Below, piece by piece: positions 1 through 8,077 of a stretch of 64,000 nucleotides of DNA (within the stretch, counting starts at the first letter, position 1; the number at the start of each line of letters is the position of its first letter). The notes beneath the pieces are model-generated. The model was not told where the DNA came from. It searched no databases and was given only the letters and a program-made list of their open reading frames with translations. The position numbers were made by a program, and so were the translations under genes. Origin of the DNA: Bog-756 sp963776225 (lineage in GTDB: Bacteria; Actinomycetota; Acidimicrobiia; Acidimicrobiales; RAAP-2); NCBI GenBank assembly GCA_963776225.1, contig CAVZLL010000004.1, forward strand, positions 186,001 to 250,000, given 5' to 3'.

Positions 1-756
1 AGGGCACCCCGGTGGCCCGCTGCACCGTTGAGCGGCTCATGGGCGATCTGGGGCTCGCGGCGTGCGTCGTGGAAGGCAATGGAGACGCACCACCATCGGC
101 GACGAGCCACAAGATCGTCCGTCGGACCTCGTCGAGCAGCAGTTCATCGCTGATCGCCCGAACCGCCTCTGGGTGGCAGACCTGACCGACGTGAAGACCC
201 ACGTCGGTTTCGTCTACGTGGCCTTCGTGACTCGACGTCTTCAGCCGGTTCGATCGTCGGCTGGCAGGTCGCCGACCTCCCTTCGTAGTGCGGCCTCGCC
301 CTCGACGCCTTGGAGATGGCCATCCACGCACGCCGAGCAGCGGGCCTCGTCGGCCTGATGCATCACTCGGGCGCGAGGGAGTGCAATACCTTTCTTGACC
401 GTCGAGCATCGGCGCGAAGAACACCGAGCCGCCTGGGCGAGGTCGGTGGTCGACGGAGCTCGGCCGCCGCGGTCGACTCCTACGACAATGCGATGGCCGA
501 ATCCTTCAACGGGCTCTACAAGGCCGAGTTGATCTTCCACGAAGGCCCGTGGAAGGGGGCCGAGGACGTCGAGTGGGCCACCCTCGCCTACGTCGACTGG
601 TTCAACCACCGCCGCATCCACAACGAGATCGGCAAGATCCCGCCGGCAGAGTTCGAGGCCATCTACGACCGTCAGACCGCGAGCATGAGAAGCACAGTGC
701 CTTCACAGACAACTGAGTCTCTAGGAAACCCGGGCCGATTCAGACCTTTACCCTGA
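1..756 (+). pseudogene. IS3-family transposase OrfB remnant (decayed, 5' end outside window)
   Basis: This is a broken DDE transposase of the IS3 family (OrfB, rve integrase core). The reading frame begins before the window with a VARCTVERLM segment near base 15-40. It then breaks near 70-80 and again near 235 and 300. Recognisable pieces are ADRPNRLWVADLTDVKT with the first catalytic Asp (about 150-200), GFVYVAFV, IVGWQVAD in a second frame, and NAMAESFNGLYKAELI with the catalytic Glu followed by DWFNHRRIHNEIG in a third (480-660). The second catalytic Asp, normally in an HHSD motif, reads HHSG. Several frameshifts plus a lost active-site residue make this an inactive relic. Terminal inverted repeats were not found in the visible part. 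Confidence 0.9.
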
Positions 757-843
757 TCACCTGACTGTTCAGGTCGCTGGAGCGCCGCCGATTGTGGTCA
801 GCTTGGCCGAGGTGGGACTGCGCGCTGGTACCAAACCTGTCGT

Positions 844-926
844 GTCGGAGGGGGGACTTGAACCCCCACGCCCTTGCGGGCACTAGCCCCTCAAGCTAGC
901 GCGTCTGCCTATTCCGCCACTCCGAC
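844..926 (-). tRNA. tRNA-Leu(GAG)
   Basis: Read on the minus strand this folds as a class II tRNA. The acceptor arms GTCGGAG and CTCCGAC pair. The anticodon stem CTAGC/GCTAG closes the loop TTGAGGG with anticodon GAG. A long variable arm and a T arm with GGTTCAAGTCC follow. The 3' CCA is not encoded. It lies about 90 bp from the decayed IS3 element, on the opposite strand. Confidence 0.95.
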
Positions 927-1059
927 GAGTGGCACCGATCGTCGATCGGGGCGACTGGCATGGTAGCGCGGCTCGGGCGCCGTCCCGGTCGCCCCGACGG
1001 GCCGCCAGGTCGCCGGGAACCGCTCACGACGTCGCCATGAGCACGCCGAAATCCCCTGA

Positions 1060-2850
1060 TCACTGCTGACTTCCGAGCGGTCCGGGCTTGAGGAGCGTCC
1101 ACTGGGCGACGTTCCAGAGCACCCCGTCGACCGAAGGGTTGTAGCCGGCGTTGGCAAGGTGGACCCCGTTGGCCACCAATCCCGGCTCACCGAACAACGG
1201 GAGTGCCACCATCTGGTCCCAGAGCTGGTCGTCGATCCCGGCGTAGACGGCCCCACCGGTCACCGGGTTGAGGTCCTCGGAGGCCTGCACGAACAGCTGG
1301 TCGACCTGGGGATCGTCGAACATGCTCCAGTCCTGGCTGTCCTCGACTCCGGGATGGCCCTCCCCGTCCGAGTACCACCCCTGGACCGCCGACTGGAACG
1401 GGCTGGAGGTCCGCGTCACCAGGACCAGGTCGTAGGCGTTGGCCGCAGCGGCGGCCGCCACGCCGGCGCGGCCGTCGACCGGGAACACGGTGACCGCGAT
1501 GCCGTCCCCACGCAGCTGGGCGGCGAGGGCGTCGCCCACCCCGGCGATCCACGGATCCCCGGACTCGACGGCCATCCGGAGGGTCAACGGCCTTCCGATC
1601 GCGTCGACGTAGGTCCCGGTCGCGTCCTGGTGGTACCCGATGCTCTTGAGCAACCGATCGGTGGAGGTCGGGTCGGCCTTGGCGTACGCCCCCGCCGCGG
1701 TCGACGCGGCATAGGAGCTCTGCCAGGCCACGGCCAGGTGGTCCTGGTTGACGACCAGGTCGGGATCGAACGCTCCGAAGGTCCTCGCGAGCAGCGCGGT
1801 CCGATTGACCGCGTGGGCGATGGCTTGACGGGCGGCCACCCGGCCGGTCACCGCGGAGTGTGTGTTGAACTCGAGGGACAGCATGTCGAGCGAGGGCTTG
1901 ATGAAGCTCTGGGAGTTGGGCAGGCCGGTGACCGCACTGAGAGAACCGAGATCGAACAGCGGCGGCTGGGACAGGGCGTTGTTGTTCCCTGCCAGCGGCC
2001 CGACCCAGCTCTTCGGAGCCTGCGACACGGAGACCACGACCCGGTCGAGCACGGCCGGCGTTCCCCACCACCGCGGGTTGCGCACCAGGGTGGCGGTCTC
2101 ACCCGATCCCACCGAGGCGAGCTTCATCGGGCCGGCCGAGAGGTCGACCGACGGGTCGAAGCGGGTGAACCCGGCATTCCACCCGACCTCGCGGGCGATG
2201 TGGGCCGGGACCATGTGATCGAACATGACCCGCCAGTCGGTGAACGGGAGGGCGAAGGCCACCGTCACGGTCCGCCCGTCGCGACTGCCGGTGACCGAGC
2301 TCACGTCGCGGTACCCGAGGGTGGAGGCGACCCGATCGGGCCTCCCATCGGCGTCCACCCCGGTCCCGCGCTGCGACTCCCACGCGTAGATGAAGTCGTC
2401 GGCGGTGACCGGCACCCCGTCGGACCAGACCGCCTTCGGATTGATCACGTACTGGATGGTCAGTGGTGACGTCGACGTCGCCTCCACACTGGTGAGGAGA
2501 TCGGTGTTGACCACGGGCACCAGCCTCGGTGAGATCACGTAGGCGCTCGGGAGCACCGATGCAAGCAGCGTCGGTGACGACGACGCTGCACCTTCGGGGG
2601 TGTTCGGGTTGAACCCCGACCAGGGCTCGGCCAGGTGGACCACCGCCGATCCCCCGGTGGCGGCCACCAGGGCCGGTGCACCGGGCTGGTCGACCTGGCT
2701 GATCCGTCGCGAGTCGAGGTGGTCCACGATGGCCACCACGCCGATGATGACGATGATGACCAGGGGCAGCGTCCAACGAGCGCGGTGCTCCCTCCAGATC
2801 GACGGAACCCGGCTCCGGCGCGCGACAGGCTCGGCGCCGGAGCTGCTCAC
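1060..2850 (-). CDS. Membrane-anchored peptide-type ABC solute-binding protein (SBP_bac_5 family)
   Basis: A 596-residue protein of the DppA/OppA solute-binding family (extracytoplasmic family 5), which captures oligopeptides or similar ligands for an ABC importer. Residues about 28-47 form a single hydrophobic N-terminal segment (PLVIIVIIGVVAIVDHL) with no lipobox Cys, so it is probably held by an uncleaved anchor. The family signature region follows, with NPKAVWSDGVPVTADDFIYAW near 135 and many DLVL/WYSDGEG-type segments toward the C-terminus. The GTG start overlaps the secG stop by 4 nt (GTGA), so it is translationally coupled to secG at the end of the gap-pgk-tpiA-secG run. No permease or ATPase genes adjoin it. 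A partner transporter elsewhere, such as the one at 30.9-36.8 kb, is possible. Confidence 0.85.
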   Translation of the reverse strand: MSSSGAEPVARRSRVPSIWREHRARWTLPLVIIVIIGVVAIVDHLDSRRISQVDQPGAPALVAATGGSAVVHLAEPWSGFNPNTPEGAASSSPTLLASVLPSAYVISPRLVPVVNTDLLTSVEATSTSPLTIQYVINPKAVWSDGVPVTADDFIYAWESQRGTGVDADGRPDRVASTLGYRDVSSVTGSRDGRTVTVAFALPFTDWRVMFDHMVPAHIAREVGWNAGFTRFDPSVDLSAGPMKLASVGSGETATLVRNPRWWGTPAVLDRVVVSVSQAPKSWVGPLAGNNNALSQPPLFDLGSLSAVTGLPNSQSFIKPSLDMLSLEFNTHSAVTGRVAARQAIAHAVNRTALLARTFGAFDPDLVVNQDHLAVAWQSSYAASTAAGAYAKADPTSTDRLLKSIGYHQDATGTYVDAIGRPLTLRMAVESGDPWIAGVGDALAAQLRGDGIAVTVFPVDGRAGVAAAAAANAYDLVLVTRTSSPFQSAVQGWYSDGEGHPGVEDSQDWSMFDDPQVDQLFVQASEDLNPVTGGAVYAGIDDQLWDQMVALPLFGEPGLVANGVHLANAGYNPSVDGVLWNVAQWTLLKPGPLGSQQ

Positions 2851-3077
2851 TGCAGGCGCAACAGCAGGATCACATTGGTGAAGCCGAAGATCACGGCAAC
2901 GGTCACCGTGATCCGGTCGAGGTTCTTCTCCACCACCGTCGACCCGGCCGCGGCCGACCCGACCGAGCCACCGAACATGTCGGACAGCCCGCCGCCCTTG
3001 CCGCTGTGCATGAGGATCAGGAAGATGAGCGCGAGGCAGGCGATGATCTGCAGTACGACGATCGCTGCGGTCAGCAC
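2847..3077 (-). CDS. secG: Preprotein translocase subunit SecG
   Basis: A 76-residue protein with two transmembrane helices (residues about 3-22 and 54-73). They are separated by the conserved cytoplasmic loop HSGKGGGLSDMFGG, which is diagnostic of SecG, the small stimulatory subunit of the SecYEG channel. The GTG start is preceded by a strong GAGGAGGA ribosome site. It sits directly after tpiA, the usual actinobacterial and firmicute position, and its stop codon overlaps the start of the solute-binding protein gene. Confidence 0.95.
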   Translation of the reverse strand: MLTAAIVVLQIIACLALIFLILMHSGKGGGLSDMFGGSVGSAAAGSTVVEKNLDRITVTVAVIFGFTNVILLLRLQ

Positions 3078-3143
3078 GGGGACATCCTCCTCAGGACTCC
3101 GGACGCCGGACTCGTGGTCCGGACCGAGGAGACGCTACCAAAC

Positions 3144-3941
3144 TCAGCGGCCGCCCAACGCCGCGGCCCGGACGATCTCGACGAAGAGTGCAGCGTCGAG
3201 ACTGGCCCCGCCGACCAGGACGCCGTCCACATCTGGGCAGGTCAGCAAGGCTTCGGTGTTCTCCGCGGTGACCGAGCCGCCGTACTGGATCCGGACCTGC
3301 TCGGCCGGTTCGGGACCGCAGGCTCCGGCCACCACCTCCCGGATCCAGGCGCATGCCTTCTGGGCGTCGTCCGGTGTGGCGGCCTGCCCGGTGCCGATGG
3401 CCCAGAGGGGCTCGTAGGCGATCACCATCGACGCGACCGAGTCCCGGTGGACGGCACCCATCGCGGCGGTCACCTGGATCGAGAGCCGTTCCCGGGTCAG
3501 ATCCTCCTCACGCTCGTCGAGCGACTCGCCGACGCAGCAGATGGGGGTCATCCCGTTTCGGACGACCGCCGCAAGCTTGGCCGCAACCACCTCGTCGCTC
3601 TCACCGAAGAGCCGGCGGCGCTCCGAGTGCCCCACGATCACGTACTGGACATGCAGCCTGGCCAGCATCACCGGGCTCACCTCTCCGGTGAAGGCCCCCG
3701 CGTCCTCGGCCGCACAGTTCTGCGCACCGAGGGCGACCGGCACTCCCTCGCCCTCCAGGACCGACTGAACGGAGCGGAGATCGGTGAAGGGCGGATGGAC
3801 CGAGACGTCGACAGCGGTCGCGTCGGGCGGACGCAACCGCAACCCGAGGTCCCGGGCGGCGTGGATGGCCTCGAGGTGATCGAAGTTCATCTTCCAGTTG
3901 CCGCTCACCAGGGGACGCCGGCGTGGGCCCGTGCCGGTCAC
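3144..3941 (-). CDS. tpiA: Triose-phosphate isomerase
   Basis: A 265-residue cytoplasmic TIM-barrel enzyme that interconverts dihydroxyacetone phosphate and glyceraldehyde 3-phosphate in glycolysis. The key residues are all present: the Asn/Lys of SGNWKMN near residue 12, the electrophilic His in VIVGHSERR near 105, the catalytic Glu in AYEPLWAIGTG near 173, and the phosphate-binding YGGSV and GVLVGGASL loops. I chose the GTG at 3941 because it overlaps the pgk stop by 4 nt (GTGA) and puts NWKMN at the usual distance from the N-terminus. It is the third gene of gap-pgk-tpiA-secG. Confidence 0.96.
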   Translation of the reverse strand: MTGTGPRRRPLVSGNWKMNFDHLEAIHAARDLGLRLRPPDATAVDVSVHPPFTDLRSVQSVLEGEGVPVALGAQNCAAEDAGAFTGEVSPVMLARLHVQYVIVGHSERRRLFGESDEVVAAKLAAVVRNGMTPICCVGESLDEREEDLTRERLSIQVTAAMGAVHRDSVASMVIAYEPLWAIGTGQAATPDDAQKACAWIREVVAGACGPEPAEQVRIQYGGSVTAENTEALLTCPDVDGVLVGGASLDAALFVEIVRAAALGGR

Positions 3942-5146
3942 GGTGTGATGCGATCCGCCGAACCCGGCACGCCAGGCGCATTGGCGGCGCCCCGCAGGGC
4001 GGCAAGTCCCGGAAGGTCGCCGAACTCGAGGAGCTCGAGCGCCGCTCCCCCGCCGGTCGAGATGAAGCTGATCCGGTCTGCGAGCCCCAGCTCGTCGACG
4101 GCGGCCGCGCTGTCCCCACCGCCCACCACGGTGAACGCGTCGCTCTCGGCGATCGCCCGGGCCACCGCGGAGGTCCCGGCACTGAAGCGGCCGTCCTCGA
4201 ACGCGCCCATCGGCCCGTTCCACAGGACGGTCCCGGCGCTGCGGACCAGCTCCGAATAGGCGGCGGCCGTCTCGGGTCCGATATCCAGCCCCTGCCACCC
4301 GTCGGGTATGTCGGCACCGACCGTGCGCACGGTGCCGCCGGTGCAGTCACATCCGAACGCCGCGCCCGGTTCCAGGGTCACGATGTCGGTCGGGAGCAGG
4401 ATCGGGGTCCCGGAGGCCAGCAACGCTGCGCAGTCGTCGATCCGATCCTCGTCCACCGGCGCACCCCCGGTCCGGTGGCCCTGGGCGGCCAGGAACGTGA
4501 AGGCCATCGCACCGCCCACCGCGAGCGCGTCGACCCGGTCGAGCAGCGCCTCGAGGACACCGATCTTGTCGGCGACCTTGGCTCCCCCCACCACCGCCAC
4601 GAAGGGCCGCGCCGGGGACCCGAGGAGCACGCCCAGGGCGTCGATCTCTCGCTGGAGGAGGAGTCCGGCAGCGCTCGGCAGGTAGGCGGGGGGTCCGACC
4701 ACCGAGGCGTGCCGGCGGTGGCAGACCCCGAAGGCGTCGTTGACGTAGGCGTCGTGCGAGTTGACCAGCTTCTCGACGAAGGTCGGGTCGTTCGAGGTCT
4801 CGCCCGGGTCGAAGCGCAGGTTCTCCAGGAGCTCCACCTTGGGCGCGAGCCGGGCCAGGTCCTCCCGCACCGGACCGATCTCCCATCGGGGGTCGACGAC
4901 GCCCTCGGGCCGGCCGAGATGGGTGCACGCGGTGACCGACGCGCCGCTGTCGAGGAGGTACCCGAGCGTCGGGAGGGCCGCCCGGATGCGGAAATCGTCG
5001 GTGACCCGGGCGGGCTCGCCGTTGCACACCGGGCGCAGCGGCACGTTGAAGTCGACCCGGACCAGGACGCTCGCACCCTCGAGGTCGGGCAGGTCGCCGA
5101 GGAGCGGCAACCCCCGGAGTAACGGATTGTCCCCACCCTCGCTCAT
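3938..5146 (-). CDS. pgk: Phosphoglycerate kinase
   Basis: A 402-residue cytoplasmic enzyme that transfers phosphate from 1,3-bisphosphoglycerate to ADP. The family motifs appear in order: VRVDFNVPL near residue 28, the THLGRPEG loop, ENLRFDPGE, the VVGGAKVADK hinge/nucleotide segment, LWNGPMGAFE, and the ADP-binding VGGGDSAAA and ISTGGGA near the C-terminus. The ATG at 5146 gives a normal-length N-terminus. The gene lies 35 nt downstream of gap, and its stop overlaps the tpiA start. Confidence 0.97.
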   Translation of the reverse strand: MSEGGDNPLLRGLPLLGDLPDLEGASVLVRVDFNVPLRPVCNGEPARVTDDFRIRAALPTLGYLLDSGASVTACTHLGRPEGVVDPRWEIGPVREDLARLAPKVELLENLRFDPGETSNDPTFVEKLVNSHDAYVNDAFGVCHRRHASVVGPPAYLPSAAGLLLQREIDALGVLLGSPARPFVAVVGGAKVADKIGVLEALLDRVDALAVGGAMAFTFLAAQGHRTGGAPVDEDRIDDCAALLASGTPILLPTDIVTLEPGAAFGCDCTGGTVRTVGADIPDGWQGLDIGPETAAAYSELVRSAGTVLWNGPMGAFEDGRFSAGTSAVARAIAESDAFTVVGGGDSAAAVDELGLADRISFISTGGGAALELLEFGDLPGLAALRGAANAPGVPGSADRITP

Positions 5147-5181
5147 CGTCGCATCCCCCCTTCTGCCCGTCGCCGCTGGGC

Positions 5182-6204
5182 TCACGCCTTCGTGCCGACC
5201 ACCAGCGAGAGATCGACGAGCCGGTTCGCGTACCCCCACTCGTTGTCGTACCACCCCTGCACCTTGACCAGCGAGACACCCGACGCCGAGGGCATCACCA
5301 TTGTCAGCCCGGCGTCGAACGTGCAGGAGGCCGGGTTCCCGATGATGTCGGTCGAGACGATCGGGTCCTCGGTGTAGTCGAGCACCTTGGACAGGGGGCC
5401 GGATGCCGCTGCCGCGGCGAACGCTGCGTTGACCTCCTCGACGGTCACCGACCGGGGCACCAGTGCGGTGAAGTCGGTGATCGAGCCGTCCGGGACCGGG
5501 ACCCGGAGGGCGGTCCCGTCGAGCCGGCCCTGCATGGCCGGCAACACCAGGCCGGTGGCGCGGGCGGCACCGGTGGAGGCGGGCACGATGTTGACCGCGG
5601 CCGCCCTCGCCCGGCGGAGGTCCCGGTGCGGGAGATCGAGCAGGTTCTGGTCGTTGGTGAACGCGTGCACCGTGGTCATCAGGCCGGACTCGATGCCGAA
5701 CGTGTCGTCGAGGACCTTCACCATCGGGACGAAGCAGTTGGTGGTGCAGGAGGCGTTGGACACGACGAAGTCGTGGGCCGGATCGAACTGGTCGTCGTTG
5801 ACCCCGACCACGAAGGTGGCGTCCACGCCGCTGGCCGGGGCCGAGATGATCACCCGGGTCGCACCGGCTTCGAGGTGGGCGGCGGCCGTCTCCCGGGTGG
5901 TGAACAGCCCGGTGGACTCGATGACCAGATCGACGCCGAGACGGTCCCACGGCAGGCCCTTCGGATCGCGTTCCGCCAGCACCTCGATCGGCCCCGAGTC
6001 GAGGACGATCGCACCGTCGGACACCGTGACCTCGGTTCCGAGGCGACCGTGGGTCGAGTCGTAGCGGAGCAGGTGGGCGAGCGTCTCCGGCGAGGTGAGG
6101 TCGTTGATGGCGACCACCTCGAGGTCAGCGCCGAGGGACCGGGCCGCCCGCAAGAAGTGCCTGCCGATGCGCCCGAAACCGTTGATTCCGATCCGTACCG
6201 TCAT
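5182..6204 (-). CDS. gap: Glyceraldehyde-3-phosphate dehydrogenase (type I)
   Basis: A 340-residue NAD-dependent GAPDH. The Rossmann motif GINGFGRIGR is at the N-terminus, the catalytic Cys sits in SNASCTTNC near residue 155, and WYDNEWGYANR lies near the C-terminus. The ATG at 6204 is preceded by GGCAGGAGGAG, a near-perfect ribosome site. An in-frame upstream ATG would add 12 residues before the Rossmann fold and is not supported. It opens the glycolytic gap-pgk-tpiA block. The 118 bp between it and yvcK hold no gene. In many actinobacteria whiA occupies this position. Confidence 0.97.
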   Translation of the reverse strand: MTVRIGINGFGRIGRHFLRAARSLGADLEVVAINDLTSPETLAHLLRYDSTHGRLGTEVTVSDGAIVLDSGPIEVLAERDPKGLPWDRLGVDLVIESTGLFTTRETAAAHLEAGATRVIISAPASGVDATFVVGVNDDQFDPAHDFVVSNASCTTNCFVPMVKVLDDTFGIESGLMTTVHAFTNDQNLLDLPHRDLRRARAAAVNIVPASTGAARATGLVLPAMQGRLDGTALRVPVPDGSITDFTALVPRSVTVEEVNAAFAAAAASGPLSKVLDYTEDPIVSTDIIGNPASCTFDAGLTMVMPSASGVSLVKVQGWYDNEWGYANRLVDLSLVVGTKA

Positions 6205-6322
6205 CTCCTCCTGCCTCACTCCTCGCTCAGCCATGCGCACCCGTCGTCTGCGGGTTCTGCTCCCAGTGCCCCTCCGACGAGCGGAGCACGTCCACGCTAG
6301 GGCATTCCCGGCGTCGGGGCCA

Positions 6323-7219
6323 TCATCCGAGCAGATCGGAGAGTGCGGACGCCAGTTTGGCCGGATCGTGGGCCCGTCCGTTGGCCTTGGCCAGCCGGAC
6401 GTCGACCACCGGGACGGGGCAGGCGCCGACCTCCATGGCCGCGGTGTCGCAGAGCACCACGTCGACCGAGATCCCGTGGTTGACCAGGGCGCTCACGTGC
6501 ATGGCCACGTCGTACGAGGCCGTCTCGGGGTTCTGGGGCCGCAGGTTGCAGACGTAGACCGTGCTCGCCGACGACTCCTCGATCCCGACCCGGACCTGCG
6601 GGACGGCCACCGCGGCCAGGACGCTGGTGAACAGGGATCCCGGGCCGAGCACGATCTGGTCGGCCCGGCGGAGCGCCTCGATCGCCTCGGCCGGCGGCCG
6701 CGGATCGGACGGGACGAGGGAGACCCTGCGGATGTGGTCGGTCCCCATGACCGCGACCTGTCCGGCGACCTGCCCGCACTCGGTCTCGGCCTTGAGCACG
6801 ACCGGTTCGGTGGTCGCCGGGAGGACCCTCCCCCGGACCCCGAGGAGGCGACCGGCCGCGTCGAGGGCCTCGACCGGACCGGCCGCTCCCTCCATCAGGC
6901 CGGCGAGCACGAGGTTGCCCAACGAGTGCCCGGTCAGCTCCTCGTCGGCGAACCGGACCTCGAAAGCCCGGGCCAGGGCAGACCCGGGCTCGGCGAGCGC
7001 GACGAGGCACTTGCGGAGGTCGCCGGGCGGGACGATGTGCAGGAGCTCGCGCAAGCGGCCCGACGATCCCCCGTCGTCGGCGACCGACACGATGGCGGTC
7101 ACCTGGTCGGTGTAGGAGCGGACGGCCATCAGCGTGGCCGCCAGCCCGTGTCCGCCGCCGATCGCGACCACCCGGGGTTCCCCTCCGGGCGGGGGTGGCG
7201 CGTACGCGGCGCCGCTCAC
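6323..7219 (-). CDS. yvcK: YvcK/GlmR-family (CofD-like) regulator of central metabolism
   Basis: A 298-residue protein of the YvcK family, which adopts the 2-phospho-L-lactate transferase (CofD) fold. In Bacillus and mycobacteria it binds UDP-GlcNAc and helps balance cell-wall precursor supply with carbon source. Visible motifs are the glycine-rich AIGGGHGLAATL near residue 17, the VADDGGSSGRLR signature, and HSLGNLVLAGL. The GTG at 7219 overlaps the rapZ stop by 4 nt. An upstream in-frame start would run through the rapZ coding end. Family assignment is firm; the exact role here is inferred from homologues. Confidence 0.92.
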   Translation of the reverse strand: MSGAAYAPPPPGGEPRVVAIGGGHGLAATLMAVRSYTDQVTAIVSVADDGGSSGRLRELLHIVPPGDLRKCLVALAEPGSALARAFEVRFADEELTGHSLGNLVLAGLMEGAAGPVEALDAAGRLLGVRGRVLPATTEPVVLKAETECGQVAGQVAVMGTDHIRRVSLVPSDPRPPAEAIEALRRADQIVLGPGSLFTSVLAAVAVPQVRVGIEESSASTVYVCNLRPQNPETASYDVAMHVSALVNHGISVDVVLCDTAAMEVGACPVPVVDVRLAKANGRAHDPAKLASALSDLLG

Positions 7220-8067
7220 CGGTCGACGTCCCGATGGAAGACAGTGGTGGGGAGCCCGCGGGCGTCGAGCAGGCGGGAGAGCTCCTCGGCCAGCACCACC
7301 GATCGGTGGCGTCCGCCCGTGCACCCCATGGCCACGGTCAGGTACGACTTCCCCTCCTTGACGTAGGCGGGGACCAGCATGGTGAGCAGGTCGTCGAGCT
7401 TCTCCAGGAACCGGGCGGTCTCCGGCCGTCCGAGCACGAAGGCACGCACCTCGGGCTCCAGCCCGCTGTGCTGGCGCAGGTCCTCGTCCCAGTAGGGGTT
7501 GGGGAGGAAGCGGCAGTCGAACAAGAGGTCGACGTCGAGCGGCACCCCGTGCTTGAACCCGAAGGAGACGATCGAGGTGCGCATCGTGCTGCCCGGCTCG
7601 TCGCCGCCGAAGACCTCGATGAGCCGGGTGCGCAGCTGGTTGACGTTGAGCTCCCCGGTGTCGATCACCAGATCGGCCCGGTCCCGGAGCGCGCCGAGGA
7701 GGTGCCGCTCGTCGGCGATCGAGTCGACCACCCCCCGGGCGGCCTGTGGATGACGGCGCCGGGTCCCCTCGAAGCGCCGGATGAGGACATCGTCCTGCGC
7801 GTCGAGGAACAGGATCCGCACCCGGTTGCGGCCCGCGACCAGGGCGTCCACCGCGGGAAGCACCTCGTCGAGATCACCGCCTCCCCGGCCCACCACGAAC
7901 GCGACCCGCTCCATCTCCGACCCCGTGCCGTCGACCAGCTCGGAGACCTTGGCGATGAGGGCCGACGGCATGTTGTCGATGACGAACCACCCGAGGTCCT
8001 CGAGCGTGGCGCCCGCGGTGGACCGGCCCGCGCCGGACATGCCGGTGACCACCAGGTACTCGCTCAT
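7216..8067 (-). CDS. rapZ: RapZ/YvcJ-family nucleotide-binding protein
   Basis: A 283-residue P-loop protein of the RapZ (YvcJ) family, which in E. coli is an RNA-binding adaptor controlling GlmS expression. The Walker A segment GMSGAGRST begins at residue 9. IDNMPSALI follows, and the C-terminal conserved block includes GCTGGRHRSVVLAEEL near 245. The ATG at 8067 is chosen because upstream extension would overlap uvrC. It lies 10 nt after the uvrC stop and overlaps yvcK by 4 nt, so uvrC-rapZ-yvcK are probably one transcript. Confidence 0.94.
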   Translation of the reverse strand: MSEYLVVTGMSGAGRSTAGATLEDLGWFVIDNMPSALIAKVSELVDGTGSEMERVAFVVGRGGGDLDEVLPAVDALVAGRNRVRILFLDAQDDVLIRRFEGTRRRHPQAARGVVDSIADERHLLGALRDRADLVIDTGELNVNQLRTRLIEVFGGDEPGSTMRTSIVSFGFKHGVPLDVDLLFDCRFLPNPYWDEDLRQHSGLEPEVRAFVLGRPETARFLEKLDDLLTMLVPAYVKEGKSYLTVAMGCTGGRHRSVVLAEELSRLLDARGLPTTVFHRDVDR

Positions 8068-8077
8068 CGCTCCACGC

